A stretch of 41,358 nt of DNA from Alphaproteobacteria bacterium (lineage in GTDB: Bacteria; Pseudomonadota; Alphaproteobacteria; ATCC43930; CGMCC-115725): the NCBI GenBank assembly GCA_019237135.1, contig JAFAHQ010000380.1:1-41358 (forward strand). Reading direction: 5' to 3'. The notes beneath the pieces are model-generated. The model made no database searches. It worked only from the letters and a program-made list of their open reading frames with translations, and was not told the DNA's origin. Position 1 is the first letter of the stretch, and each line of letters begins with the position of its first letter. Shown here in pieces: positions 32,436-39,725 of this stretch. The position numbers were made by a program, and so were the translations under genes.

Positions 32436-33815
32436 TTATTCGCCGACTGTCCTTGCAAGGGTCTCCGTTTTTGGCCCGACAGAGTTGCCCAGCGGAACCG
32501 GCCCTTGAGCGGTCAGAAACATAGGCGCGTCACCACCCTCTACCGGATCGAGTCCCAGGACGTCGCGTGCCTCGTTCAGGCTGAAGATGCCGTCCTTGAC
32601 GTAGCTGGTGAGAATTATCGATTGGTCCTTGGGATCCGTCGGCCGTACATCCGACCAAGCGAATTCGAGGTCGCTTTGGCCCATACGCTTCTGGATGACG
32701 CTATCGACGAGCCGCTTAACCCAGCCCATCAGCGGAGCTAAGCCTTCCTCCAGAGCGGCTTCCTGCGCGGTCTGCGCCGTCGCCCGATTCACCTGCGGGG
32801 TGAATGCGGTCGGTGGCAACGAGAACGCATAACAGACGATCCGTGCCAGCCACTCGTCGAAATCATCCTTGTAGGGGGCCTCCTTGAAGGCCTGGTACTT
32901 GACGCCGCCCGGTCCCCAGAGCAGGCGCGTGCGGCCGCCAGTATTGCCGGCGAGGATGGAGTCGAACCACTCCTGGTATTGGTGGATCTGCTCGGCGTTC
33001 CAGCCATCCGGCGCGGCCATCAGCCCGGACGGGACATTACCTTCGGTAAAGTGTTGCAGTTGCATAACCTGTCGACGCAGCCCGATGTTGACCGTCAGGA
33101 CGATCTGCTCGACAGGGCTGAACCCGTATGCCTTGTGCGGGCGACGGTTGCGCGGCAGGTAGATCAGCTCGGCGTCGCTTAGGAGGCGCCACGGCCGGCC
33201 ATGGATCACCTGCTCATATGCCGGCGCTGGCGACTGCGGCCGACGTCCGGTGTCATCGACCAGCACCTTGATCGTCGACCCGTCGACGACATCGAGGCCA
33301 ATAATATCGCCGCCGCGGTTGCGACGTACTTCGAAGGCGGGTGCATCGAGCACTAGGACATCCTCGAGCGCCTCACGAAGCCACGTCGCAAAGGGTTGCT
33401 CGCCGTCGGGCATGTGCCAGAACTCGGTCAACCGCTCAATGCGGGCTGGAGCATCCGCCGCCGGATTGCGATCGTCGCGCGATTTGATCGTCCACTCGAG
33501 CTTCTCGATTTGGTCCTTGCGCGTCTCGATCGCGAGCCGTGTAATATCGTGGCTTTCAGCCAAGGCTCTCAGCTCGTCGAAGCCGATCGGCTCGTAAGAG
33601 CGCGGTGTGTAGATCGTGTTGTAGCCGACCGGAAAATCCCACAGTCGCACCCGCTCGCGCTCGGGCGGTACCAGCGGATAGCTGGGGGAAAAGATCCCCT
33701 GGCCGGGCTGGAAGACATCGCGAAATTGGGTAATATCGTTCTGCGAACCCCAACCGCCCCAGGTGTACGACGCGATCGGCGCCAAGGGGGTCCGCTTTCC
33801 GCCGGCGGGTGGCAT
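32436..33815 (-). CDS. Portal protein (HK97-like)
   Basis: 459 aa from ATG 33815 with GGAG 7 bases upstream. Portal features: RALAESHDITRLAIETRKDQI (wing), WTIKSRDD, LREALEDVLVLDAPAFEV, GLDVVDGSTIKVLVDD, ELIYLPRNRRPHKAYGFSPVEQI, and the clip/stem region FTEGNVPSGLMAAPDGW...QYQEWFDSI, then FSLPPTAFTP and LNEARDVLGLDPVEGGD at the C-terminus. Role: dodecameric ring at the portal vertex through which DNA is packaged and ejected. In most HK97-like modules portal, protease and capsid are adjacent; here seven to eight genes separate portal from protease. Confidence 0.92.
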   Translation of the reverse strand: MPPAGGKRTPLAPIASYTWGGWGSQNDITQFRDVFQPGQGIFSPSYPLVPPERERVRLWDFPVGYNTIYTPRSYEPIGFDELRALAESHDITRLAIETRKDQIEKLEWTIKSRDDRNPAADAPARIERLTEFWHMPDGEQPFATWLREALEDVLVLDAPAFEVRRNRGGDIIGLDVVDGSTIKVLVDDTGRRPQSPAPAYEQVIHGRPWRLLSDAELIYLPRNRRPHKAYGFSPVEQIVLTVNIGLRRQVMQLQHFTEGNVPSGLMAAPDGWNAEQIHQYQEWFDSILAGNTGGRTRLLWGPGGVKYQAFKEAPYKDDFDEWLARIVCYAFSLPPTAFTPQVNRATAQTAQEAALEEGLAPLMGWVKRLVDSVIQKRMGQSDLEFAWSDVRPTDPKDQSIILTSYVKDGIFSLNEARDVLGLDPVEGGDAPMFLTAQGPVPLGNSVGPKTETLARTVGE

Positions 33816-33856
33816 GGTTTACTCCGCACCTATTGCGCGACCGGCTGCAGGGATCA

Positions 33857-36424
33857 TCAATAACCTCCGGTGATCGCGACGCGCTTCCAGGTGTTCGGCG
33901 CGGTACAGATGTAAAGGAAACTGGCGTCGTGCGTCATCTGGTTGGTCGTGCAGGCCGACGAAGACGCCGGCGAGCCCGAGCTGATCAGACCGCCTAGATT
34001 GTTGAGCGTCTGCGGTGTTGCGGTGACAACCCGGAAGTTCGAGCCGTCGAATTGTAGCGTTGCATATTCGTAATTCTGACCGGCCGCCAGGGTGATCGAG
34101 TTGCTCGACACGCCACCGCCCGCCGGGACCAGGATTTTTCCCCCGGCGACGCCATTGACCTGGACGGTCATTGTCTTGCCGTTGTCGGTCGCAAAGCCCA
34201 TGGTCCACCCGGTACCGATCGACGTCGCCGACGGCAGGGTCATGATCAGCGAGGATGTGGGCGTATTGTAGCTCGACACCGCATTGCCATTGTCGCTCTG
34301 CGAGGCCGCGTAGGTGCCGACCGCCGGGAAACTCCATCGGTTGATGCCGGGGGCGTTGCCGGAGATCCCGATCTGGGTCGCCGTCGCCGGTGTCGCCTCG
34401 ACAACCCGGAAGTTGCCGCCATCGAACTGCAGCACGAGGAGCTCGTAATTTCCGGATGCCAGCGACGCGGAGGTCACGGTGCCACCGCTACCGGGAAACA
34501 AGATGTGGCCGCCGGAGGCGCTGTTTACTTGAACGGACGCGGTCTTGTTGCTGTCGCTGGCGATCCCGATCGTCCAACCCATCGGAAGCGTTGTGGTCGA
34601 CGGCAGTGTCACCGTGAAGAACGAGAGCGGGCTATTGAAGCTCGACACCACACTCCCGTTGTCGGCGACGGCTGCAGCGTAAGCGCTGACTGCTGGAAAA
34701 TTCCAATGACTGGTCCCGCCGGCGCCGATCATGCCGATTGCCTGCGCCGTCGCCGGCGTCGCGTCAACGACTCGGAAATTGCCGCTCCCGTCATATTGCA
34801 GAACCAGAAACTCGTAGGCGCCCTGGGCGGTGTTCGCTAGGGTCAACGTCGTCGCCAACGCGCCTGATCCAGGCCAGACGATGTGCCCGCCCGATGTTCC
34901 ATTGACCTGAACCGATAGCGGCTTCGTGCTATCGGTCGCAAAACCCATGCTCCATCCCGTCGGCAACGTGGTCGTCGCGGGCAGGGTCACGCTCAGTCCT
35001 GCGGTCGTGTTGAAGCTCGACAGGGTATTGCCATTGTCCCCCAATGTCGCCGCGTAGCCCGAGGTCGAAGGGTAGAGCCAGTTGCTAGGCCAGGGAGGTG
35101 GCTCGAACCCATTGACGAGACGCGTGTTGCGTGTCGAGAAGATGATTCGCCAGTTATTGCCGTCGGATTGCAGGGCAACGCTCTCATAGTTACCCGGCCC
35201 CAGGACGATCGACGACACCGACTTACCGCCCGACAAGATCGCTCCGGATGGAGCAATGACGGTCATGCCCTTGCCGTTATCCGTCGCAAAACCCATTGTC
35301 CAGCCGGGATTCACGCTGCCAACGGCCGGAAGGGTTACGGTCAGCGACGCGCCGGGGGCGTTGTAGCTCGAGATATTCAGCCCGTCGTCGACAGGGGCCG
35401 CGGTATAGCTCGCCGTCGAGGGGAAATACCATCGGCTGCGCGACCCGCTTCCGATAACCGTTATTCCTGTCGAGGACGGCCCGAAATTGACCGTTGCGCC
35501 GCCGTAGTTCGGGTTGATCAGCACGTTTCCAATACTGGCCGTCGCGTTGACTGCTGTCTGGCAGTTGAAATACGGTGAGACAAACGTATTGAGGCCATTG
35601 TGGTTGAAGGTAATCGAGAGGCAGGTTGGCGAAACCTCGAGATCGAGCCCGAAGAACGTGTTGCTGAAATTGTATCCATTTTCGAGCACCAGGCTCCGGC
35701 CACCGATGCCCTGCGCAGTGCCGGCGCCCGAGATCCGCGAGAATTGTGTTTGTTCGAGCGCTATCCCGGCGGCCCCTCCGGCTGACACGCAAACAGCGTA
35801 AATGTCGCTGTCGAGAACGAAGTTGAACTGGCATCCGCCGGAGGCGGGCGCGGTACTGGTATTATTAACGATCAGATGATCGACCTTCACCGAATTATGC
35901 GCGTCGGAGAAATCCGTCTTACCGAGCACCACCGCATAAGTCGGGGTGCTGGCGTTGATGAATAGGCTTCCGTCTTCCCTAAAGTAAAAGCATCCGGTTG
36001 GGCTGCTGGTTGAGCCGCCGCCACACTGGATCTGCAGCACCGGGCCCGAAGCGATCGCGCGCCCATCGATCGTCGCCCCCTCCGAGTTCAGCCTAAAACC
36101 TTTGGACGCCTGACCTGCGTAGTCGATCGAGATCGCCGAGGTAACCTTATAGGTGCCGGCGGAGAAATGCACCGGCCAGTTGTTGGTGATTGCCGTCGAA
36201 ATTGTCGTATTGATCGCTGTCGTGTCGTCATGACTGTCGTCACCGACGGCACCATTGCACCGCACATCGATCCAAGGGCGTCCCGAGCACATCAGCACGT
36301 CGCCGCCCATCGTCGCGGTACCGGTAGTCGACAATGTCGAGAAATTGCCTGGCGACTGCGCAAAGGTCGGCAAGGCCACGCCCAGACCGAAGGCGAATGC
36401 AGCAAGCCAGAGCACGCGCTTCAC
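33857..36424 (-). CDS. Exported right-handed beta-helix protein with four C-terminal repeats, tail-spike-like
   Basis: 855 aa from GTG 36424 (TTG 36427 also possible); the frame runs on to 36703 but crosses a palindromic repeat element. A signal-peptide-like N-terminus follows at once (KRVLWLAAFAFGLGVA, then LPTFAQS). Residues ~45-330 are a pectate-lyase-3-type beta-helix, with the entry motif IDVRCNGAVGDDSHDDTTAI (residues 52-71 of this reading). Residues ~331-805 hold four related ~110-aa units, each with a DNG...SS(F/Y)N...TLP...GW.MG.A(T/S)D pattern and ending LQ.DG.NFRVV.ATP. A short C-terminus follows (CTAPNTWKRVAI). Such proteins are normally tail spikes that bind or cut surface polysaccharide; a signal peptide is unusual for one. 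Confidence 0.75.
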   Translation of the reverse strand: MKRVLWLAAFAFGLGVALPTFAQSPGNFSTLSTTGTATMGGDVLMCSGRPWIDVRCNGAVGDDSHDDTTAINTTISTAITNNWPVHFSAGTYKVTSAISIDYAGQASKGFRLNSEGATIDGRAIASGPVLQIQCGGGSTSSPTGCFYFREDGSLFINASTPTYAVVLGKTDFSDAHNSVKVDHLIVNNTSTAPASGGCQFNFVLDSDIYAVCVSAGGAAGIALEQTQFSRISGAGTAQGIGGRSLVLENGYNFSNTFFGLDLEVSPTCLSITFNHNGLNTFVSPYFNCQTAVNATASIGNVLINPNYGGATVNFGPSSTGITVIGSGSRSRWYFPSTASYTAAPVDDGLNISSYNAPGASLTVTLPAVGSVNPGWTMGFATDNGKGMTVIAPSGAILSGGKSVSSIVLGPGNYESVALQSDGNNWRIIFSTRNTRLVNGFEPPPWPSNWLYPSTSGYAATLGDNGNTLSSFNTTAGLSVTLPATTTLPTGWSMGFATDSTKPLSVQVNGTSGGHIVWPGSGALATTLTLANTAQGAYEFLVLQYDGSGNFRVVDATPATAQAIGMIGAGGTSHWNFPAVSAYAAAVADNGSVVSSFNSPLSFFTVTLPSTTTLPMGWTIGIASDSNKTASVQVNSASGGHILFPGSGGTVTSASLASGNYELLVLQFDGGNFRVVEATPATATQIGISGNAPGINRWSFPAVGTYAASQSDNGNAVSSYNTPTSSLIMTLPSATSIGTGWTMGFATDNGKTMTVQVNGVAGGKILVPAGGGVSSNSITLAAGQNYEYATLQFDGSNFRVVTATPQTLNNLGGLISSGSPASSSACTTNQMTHDASFLYICTAPNTWKRVAITGGY
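34010..35434 (-). repeat. Four tandem protein-level repeats in the beta-helix protein
   Basis: Units at about 35434-35123, 35092-34754, 34711-34388 and 34342-34010. The second to fourth end with the same (V/L)LQ(F/Y)DG..NFRVV.ATP block; the first is more diverged. Similarity is clear in protein sequence but patchy in DNA, so the duplication is old. Confidence 0.8.
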
Positions 36425-36476
36425 CAATGGGTTAGCGTCACCCCCGCGAACGCTGTCTTTCGTCGGCCCATGGGTG

Positions 36477-36580
36477 CTTCGAGACGCGCTCTTCGAGCGC
36501 TCCTCAGGATGAGGGGTATCGCTGATGATCCTAAGATGATTCCTCGTCCTGAGGAGGCCGCGGAGCGGCCGTCTCGAAGG
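36477..36580. repeat. Interspersed palindromic repeat pair (host REP/BIME-like)
   Basis: Two imperfect inverted copies of a ~39-base unit: 36477-36514 (CTTCGAGACGCG ... CTCAGGATGAGG) and 36542-36580 (CCTCGTCCTGAGGAGG ... GTCTCGAAGG), separated by 27 bases. Each copy is itself hairpin-forming. Units with the CTTCGAGACG...CTCAGGATGAGG pattern are scattered in intergenic regions of many Rhizobiales. It lies in the 233-base non-coding stretch ahead of the beta-helix protein start. Confidence 0.75.
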
Positions 36581-36657
36581 ACGCGCCGGGTTGATCCAAA
36601 CGACTGACACTGCCGAATTCATCGCCGGGTCAGCCTGTGCGGGGTCGCATGGCGGCA

Positions 36658-37095
36658 TTACCACCTGCGTGCCGCAAATGCCTGGCCCGTTGCGCCGCCC
36701 CAAAGGCTGACGGCGCCTGCCGGTTTATAGCCGGAAGGCGTTACGAACACCGCACCCGCAGCAATCGGGATCGACGCACCGCCCGGTGTCGCCGTGCCGA
36801 CATCGCTCACATAGAGGATCGCCGATGAATTGTTGGCGACGAGGTAGCCGTTAACCGGGACGATCCCGGCGAACAGCGTCTGCGCGGTACCCCCTGCGAC
36901 TATGGTCGCGCTGCCGTCGATTGCGACTGCGCCGCAGGTGTTGATGACCGGAAAAGGTGCCGTCAGGCCAACCGGTGTTGCAATGCCGCCGACCACCGCC
37001 GCCGGCACGTGCACTGGCACGAGATTGCCTGCAATATCGGACTGCGTCGAAATCGGCTGGGTCGTCGTGTTCGCGTCTTTGACCAAGAGCGTCAA
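36658..37095 (-). CDS. Phage structural protein, probably decoration-like, TTG start
   Basis: 145 aa from TTG 37095, supported by AAGGAGA ~8 bases upstream. Beta-type and low in charge: LLVKDANTTTQPISTQSDIAG, HVPAAVVGGIATPVG, TIVAGGTAQTLFAGIVPVNGY, LVANNSSAILYVSDVGTATP and a terminal LWGGATGQAFAARRW. This repeated strand pattern is typical of small head-decoration or fibre-cap proteins, but no specific family is recognised. Lies between large terminase and the beta-helix protein; a palindromic repeat element separates it from terminase. Confidence 0.68.
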   Translation of the reverse strand: MTLLVKDANTTTQPISTQSDIAGNLVPVHVPAAVVGGIATPVGLTAPFPVINTCGAVAIDGSATIVAGGTAQTLFAGIVPVNGYLVANNSSAILYVSDVGTATPGGASIPIAAGAVFVTPSGYKPAGAVSLWGGATGQAFAARRW

Positions 37096-37120
37096 TCGAT
37101 GGTCTCCTTCTATGCGGCGT

Positions 37121-37194
37121 CACCCCTTCACCCCGACCCCTCCCCGCTACGGGCAGCGGGAGAGCCTGCCCCGGACCTGATTCAGGGATGAGGG
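37121..37194. repeat. Second interspersed palindromic repeat (Rhizobiales-type)
   Basis: A C-rich run (CACCCCTTCACCCCGACCC) leads into a CCCGCT-ACGGGC-AGCGGG stem-loop (37143-37160) and then GAGCCTGCCCCGGACC...CAGGGATGAGGG. The pattern resembles another widespread dispersed alphaproteobacterial repeat. It fills the 116-base gap between the terminase stop and the next gene. Confidence 0.6.
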
Positions 37195-37211
37195 CCGTAA
37201 ACGACTAATGT

Positions 37212-38555
37212 CTAGGAGCGGGCCTTCTCGGCGAGCTGACGGGTGTACTCGAAGATCCCCTCATTGGGCATCGGCTCGAGCAGGAGATTGGTCAACGCCC
37301 ACACCAGGGCGTCGACCCGGTCGGGCGATCCCGCCGAGCGCAAGTCGACATCGCCGTGGCCCGCGCGCACAAAGGCGCACATCTGATCTTCGAGCTGCGG
37401 GAAGGTACCGACATGGTGAATCCGGCCCTGCTCGTAAAGCGCCGCCACCGGCTCGGCCCGGGTAACCTTGCCGCGTGAGGCGCGCACCGCTGCAAAAGGT
37501 ACGTTCGGATCGATCGCTCGCAAGATCGCCTCGACCATCTCGCCACCGTGGTTTACCTCGGCAACGATCCGGTCGGCGCGGTGCGCGCGATAGGTTGAAA
37601 TCGCTGTCTTCGCCCATTCCGTCGGCTGGTAACGGCCGGACACGTCGGCGAGTACCCAGCCCTGCCCTTGCCCGTCCTTGCCGGTGACGATGATGCCGGT
37701 TTCGTCGGCGTCAACGGTCGAGGTCGCGGCCGGGTCGATCGCCACCACCACTCTGATCAATGACGGCGCAGTCTGCGCTCGGGCCGCCTCGATGATACCG
37801 CGAGTCCAGAGCGCACCCGGCACGTCGTCAAGGAGCTCGGCCTCAAGTTCCTGGCGGCCGAGGCGCGTCCCCTCGTATTTGCGGATGATCTGATCCAGGA
37901 AGGCTGGCGCCAGATTCGCGCGGTTCTCATAAGTCGAGCCACGCGTCACCACGGCCGTAGGATCGGCCATCAGCGCTCGGATCAACTTGGTCGGCCGCGG
38001 TGTCGTGGTGACCACAACACGCGGGTCGGTGCCCAACCGCAGCCCGAACATCATCATGTCCCAGGCCTCGGGATAGCGCCAACTGCCGAGCTCATCGCAC
38101 CACGTAGCATCATGCTGTGGCCCGCGCAGGCGCTCGGGTTCGTCGGCGCTGTAGAGCGTCGCGATGGCGCCGTTCGGCCACGTCAGTCGCCGCTTCGATG
38201 GCTCGTAACGCGGCCGGTCCCAAGGCGGCGAGATCGCTAGAATGCCACTTTCGCCTTCGACCATCACATTTCGTGCGTCGGCGGCAGTTGGTGCAACGAG
38301 CGCCAGGCGGCGCGCCGTCCACGCCGCCACCCTCGCGCGGATCAGCTCGGCGCCCGTTCGGGTCTTGCCGAATCCGCGGCCGGCGAGAAGAAGCCACACC
38401 CGCCAGTTGCCCTGGGGCGGTAGCTGCGCCGGGCGCGCCCAGAATGGCCAATCATAGAGCAGAGCTCGTGCCTCGGCGGCGCTCAATGCGGCGGCGAGTT
38501 CGCTTCTCGCGGGCTCGGGTAGCGAAGCGAGCCAACCCGCGCGCAAGCCCCTCAC
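37212..38555 (-). CDS. Terminase large subunit (RcGTA gp2-like)
   Basis: 447 aa from GTG 38555, which has GGAGG ~7 bases upstream; the in-frame ATG 38561 sits directly on the ribosome site and is less likely. ATPase: Walker A LLLAGRGFGKTRTGAELIRA near 57-76, LALVAPTAADARNVMVEG, and Walker B plus catalytic Glu in HDATWCDELGSW near 150. Nuclease domain: VVVAIDPAATSTVDADETGI, with Asp as first metal ligand, IVAEVNHGGEMVEAIL, and SPDRVDALVWALTNLL with the last acidic residue. Role: ATP-driven packaging and cutting of DNA. No small terminase is recognised next to it. Confidence 0.95.
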   Translation of the reverse strand: MRGLRAGWLASLPEPARSELAAALSAAEARALLYDWPFWARPAQLPPQGNWRVWLLLAGRGFGKTRTGAELIRARVAAWTARRLALVAPTAADARNVMVEGESGILAISPPWDRPRYEPSKRRLTWPNGAIATLYSADEPERLRGPQHDATWCDELGSWRYPEAWDMMMFGLRLGTDPRVVVTTTPRPTKLIRALMADPTAVVTRGSTYENRANLAPAFLDQIIRKYEGTRLGRQELEAELLDDVPGALWTRGIIEAARAQTAPSLIRVVVAIDPAATSTVDADETGIIVTGKDGQGQGWVLADVSGRYQPTEWAKTAISTYRAHRADRIVAEVNHGGEMVEAILRAIDPNVPFAAVRASRGKVTRAEPVAALYEQGRIHHVGTFPQLEDQMCAFVRAGHGDVDLRSAGSPDRVDALVWALTNLLLEPMPNEGIFEYTRQLAEKARS

Positions 38556-38675
38556 CTGCATCCCTCCGCTGGATCATCAAGCGGTGCTGTCCCCGGTGAT
38601 CAGCAGAACTCCGATATCGCCGGGCGTTTCTGCGCCTTTGACCCGCTCTGTCGCCGTTTCCGCCAATTTCGACGA

Positions 38676-38704
38676 TTTCTAGCAGATCAATCCGGACTTG
38701 TCAA
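38676..38704 (-). promoter_or_regulatory. Strong sigma70-type promoter of the structural operon
   Basis: On the minus strand: TTGACA (38704-38699), a 17-base spacer and TAGAAA (38681-38676). The -35 is a full consensus match and the -10 matches 4 of 6. It lies directly after the stop of the DUF6456 gene and ~120 bases before the terminase start, so it can drive terminase and all morphogenesis genes independently of the early genes. Confidence 0.75.
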
Positions 38705-39286
38705 TCACGAAATGCTAACATCGCAATCCACGGCCATGCTGAAATGCGCCTCGAGCGCACCGAGCGCCGCGATCAGGATTCCCGACGCTACCTCTTGGCT
38801 GACTAGGCGGCCGCTCCAGCCCTGCTCGAGAGCCCATTCTTTCAGCGACCGTTCCCAACCGACGACATGCCATAAGCATGAGCCTGCGGGTGAGCCGATG
38901 CCGCCGACCGCCAGGATGGCCCGCCAGACGACGTCCCGTGCGCGCTCGATCCGTAAGCCTGGTTCATCCGCGGCTCGGAACCTCGACGAACCGCCGACTC
39001 TGAGTCGCGACCAATCGGGTGCACGCAACGGGTTGAGTTGGGCTGTCGCAAAACGCGCCCGGAAATCCTCGCCCGCCTGGCGCATCCGGGCGGTGATCGA
39101 ACCCCGACGCTCCATTGCGGCGAGCGTGTCGACGGCCCGATAGGGCCGCGCGGGGCGACCCGATTCGTCGGCGATCGACCGCTCCAAGCGCTCGACGATG
39201 CCATGGTTGCGACGTTCGGGTGTCGGCGTTACTGCGACATTTTCGCCCATAGGAACTGTAAGGCGGCGAGAATGATGGCGTGCCAT
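38705..39286 (-). CDS. DUF6456-type phage regulatory or packaging protein
   Basis: 193 aa from ATG 39286 with GGAGA ~10 bases upstream; ATG 39250 is an alternative. The first ~35 residues are basic and Arg/His-rich. Residues 45-190 match the DUF6456 pattern as I know it: AVDTLAAMERRGSITARMRQAGEDF, RFATAQLNPLRAPDWS, then RARDVVWRAILAVGG and GSCLWHVVGWERSLKEWALEQGW, ending EVASGILIAALGALEAHF. The family is found in alphaproteobacterial DNA-binding proteins and phage clusters. It directly precedes the structural operon, so it could be a transcription regulator or fill the place of small terminase; neither is proven. Confidence 0.72.
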   Translation of the reverse strand: MARHHSRRLTVPMGENVAVTPTPERRNHGIVERLERSIADESGRPARPYRAVDTLAAMERRGSITARMRQAGEDFRARFATAQLNPLRAPDWSRLRVGGSSRFRAADEPGLRIERARDVVWRAILAVGGIGSPAGSCLWHVVGWERSLKEWALEQGWSGRLVSQEVASGILIAALGALEAHFSMAVDCDVSIS

Positions 39287-39307
39287 GGTCGAGTTCTCCC
39301 GAACAAA

Positions 39308-39625
39308 TCATGAACATGCTGCCCGCGAAAAACCGCGAGCGGCCTTCTCTACTCGTTTCAAAAATCGCCGTGATGGCCCGACGGTATCGCGACTGCGGCG
39401 GCCGCCGACGACCTTCGCGATCGCTTCCACCTCGCTCAGACGGGCAGCCTCTGCCTCGCTGCCATATGCGGCATGGCAGAGTGCGTGATGCTCGGAGCAA
39501 TAGGGCGAGACCGCCTTTCGCGGAGCGCCGCAGCTCCGACGGCCGTCGCACTCGTCGAGCAGGTACAAGCAACCCGATTCGTCCTGATCATCCTCCCAGC
39601 CGACCGGCACCGACGAAATTCCCAT
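39308..39625 (-). CDS. Small zinc-binding protein with GcrA-like C-terminal motif
   Basis: 105 aa from ATG 39625, which has GGAGA 7 bases upstream; the frame to 39724 runs through the promoter and is rejected. Residues 19-48 hold GCLYLLDECDGRRSCGAP...PYCSEHHALCH, a C-x7-C-x5-C-x10-CxxH zinc-knuckle-like arrangement resembling the C-terminal CGxP...PYCxxH of GcrA cell-cycle regulators. The C-terminal half is basic and helical (VEAIAKVVGGRRSRDTV, RRFLKRVEKAARGF). It lacks the N-terminal DNA-binding part of true GcrA. First gene leftward from the repressor, so it is the probable early gene under repressor control; the next gene starts 21 bases downstream. Confidence 0.68.
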   Translation of the reverse strand: MGISSVPVGWEDDQDESGCLYLLDECDGRRSCGAPRKAVSPYCSEHHALCHAAYGSEAEAARLSEVEAIAKVVGGRRSRDTVGPSRRFLKRVEKAARGFSRAACS

Positions 39626-39672
39626 AAGTGTCTCCGTTTTCGCACTAAATCGCTTGTCAGGATCACACTGGC

Positions 39673-39700
39673 ATGGTAGCGTTGATTGTCTGAGTGTCAA
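39673..39700 (-). promoter_or_regulatory. Leftward early promoter facing the repressor gene
   Basis: Minus strand: TTGACA (39700-39695), 16-base spacer, TACCAT (39678-39673). Expected start near 39666, giving a ~40-base leader to ATG 39625. The -35 is a perfect match. The -35 lies inside the dyad-symmetric operator candidate, so a repressor bound there would block it. Confidence 0.6.
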
Positions 39701-39722
39701 TATAGCAAATTGCTGAGGACAC
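39694..39722. promoter_or_regulatory. Candidate repressor operator (nested dyad)
   Basis: GTGTC (39694-39698) and GACAC (39718-39722) form the outer arms; AGCAA-A-TTGCT (39704-39714) is a perfect inner palindrome with nearly the same centre. It lies between the divergent repressor and GcrA-like genes, covers the -35 of the leftward promoter and reaches the repressor's ribosome site, as expected for autoregulation. Confidence 0.55.
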
Positions 39723-39725
39723 ATT

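Noticed and set aside
38577-38666. 29-codon TTG-started frame ahead of terminase
   Set aside because: Would be almost leaderless from a rare start codon, and the frame is closed by TAG just upstream; it could be a small-terminase remnant but evidence is too thin to annotate.
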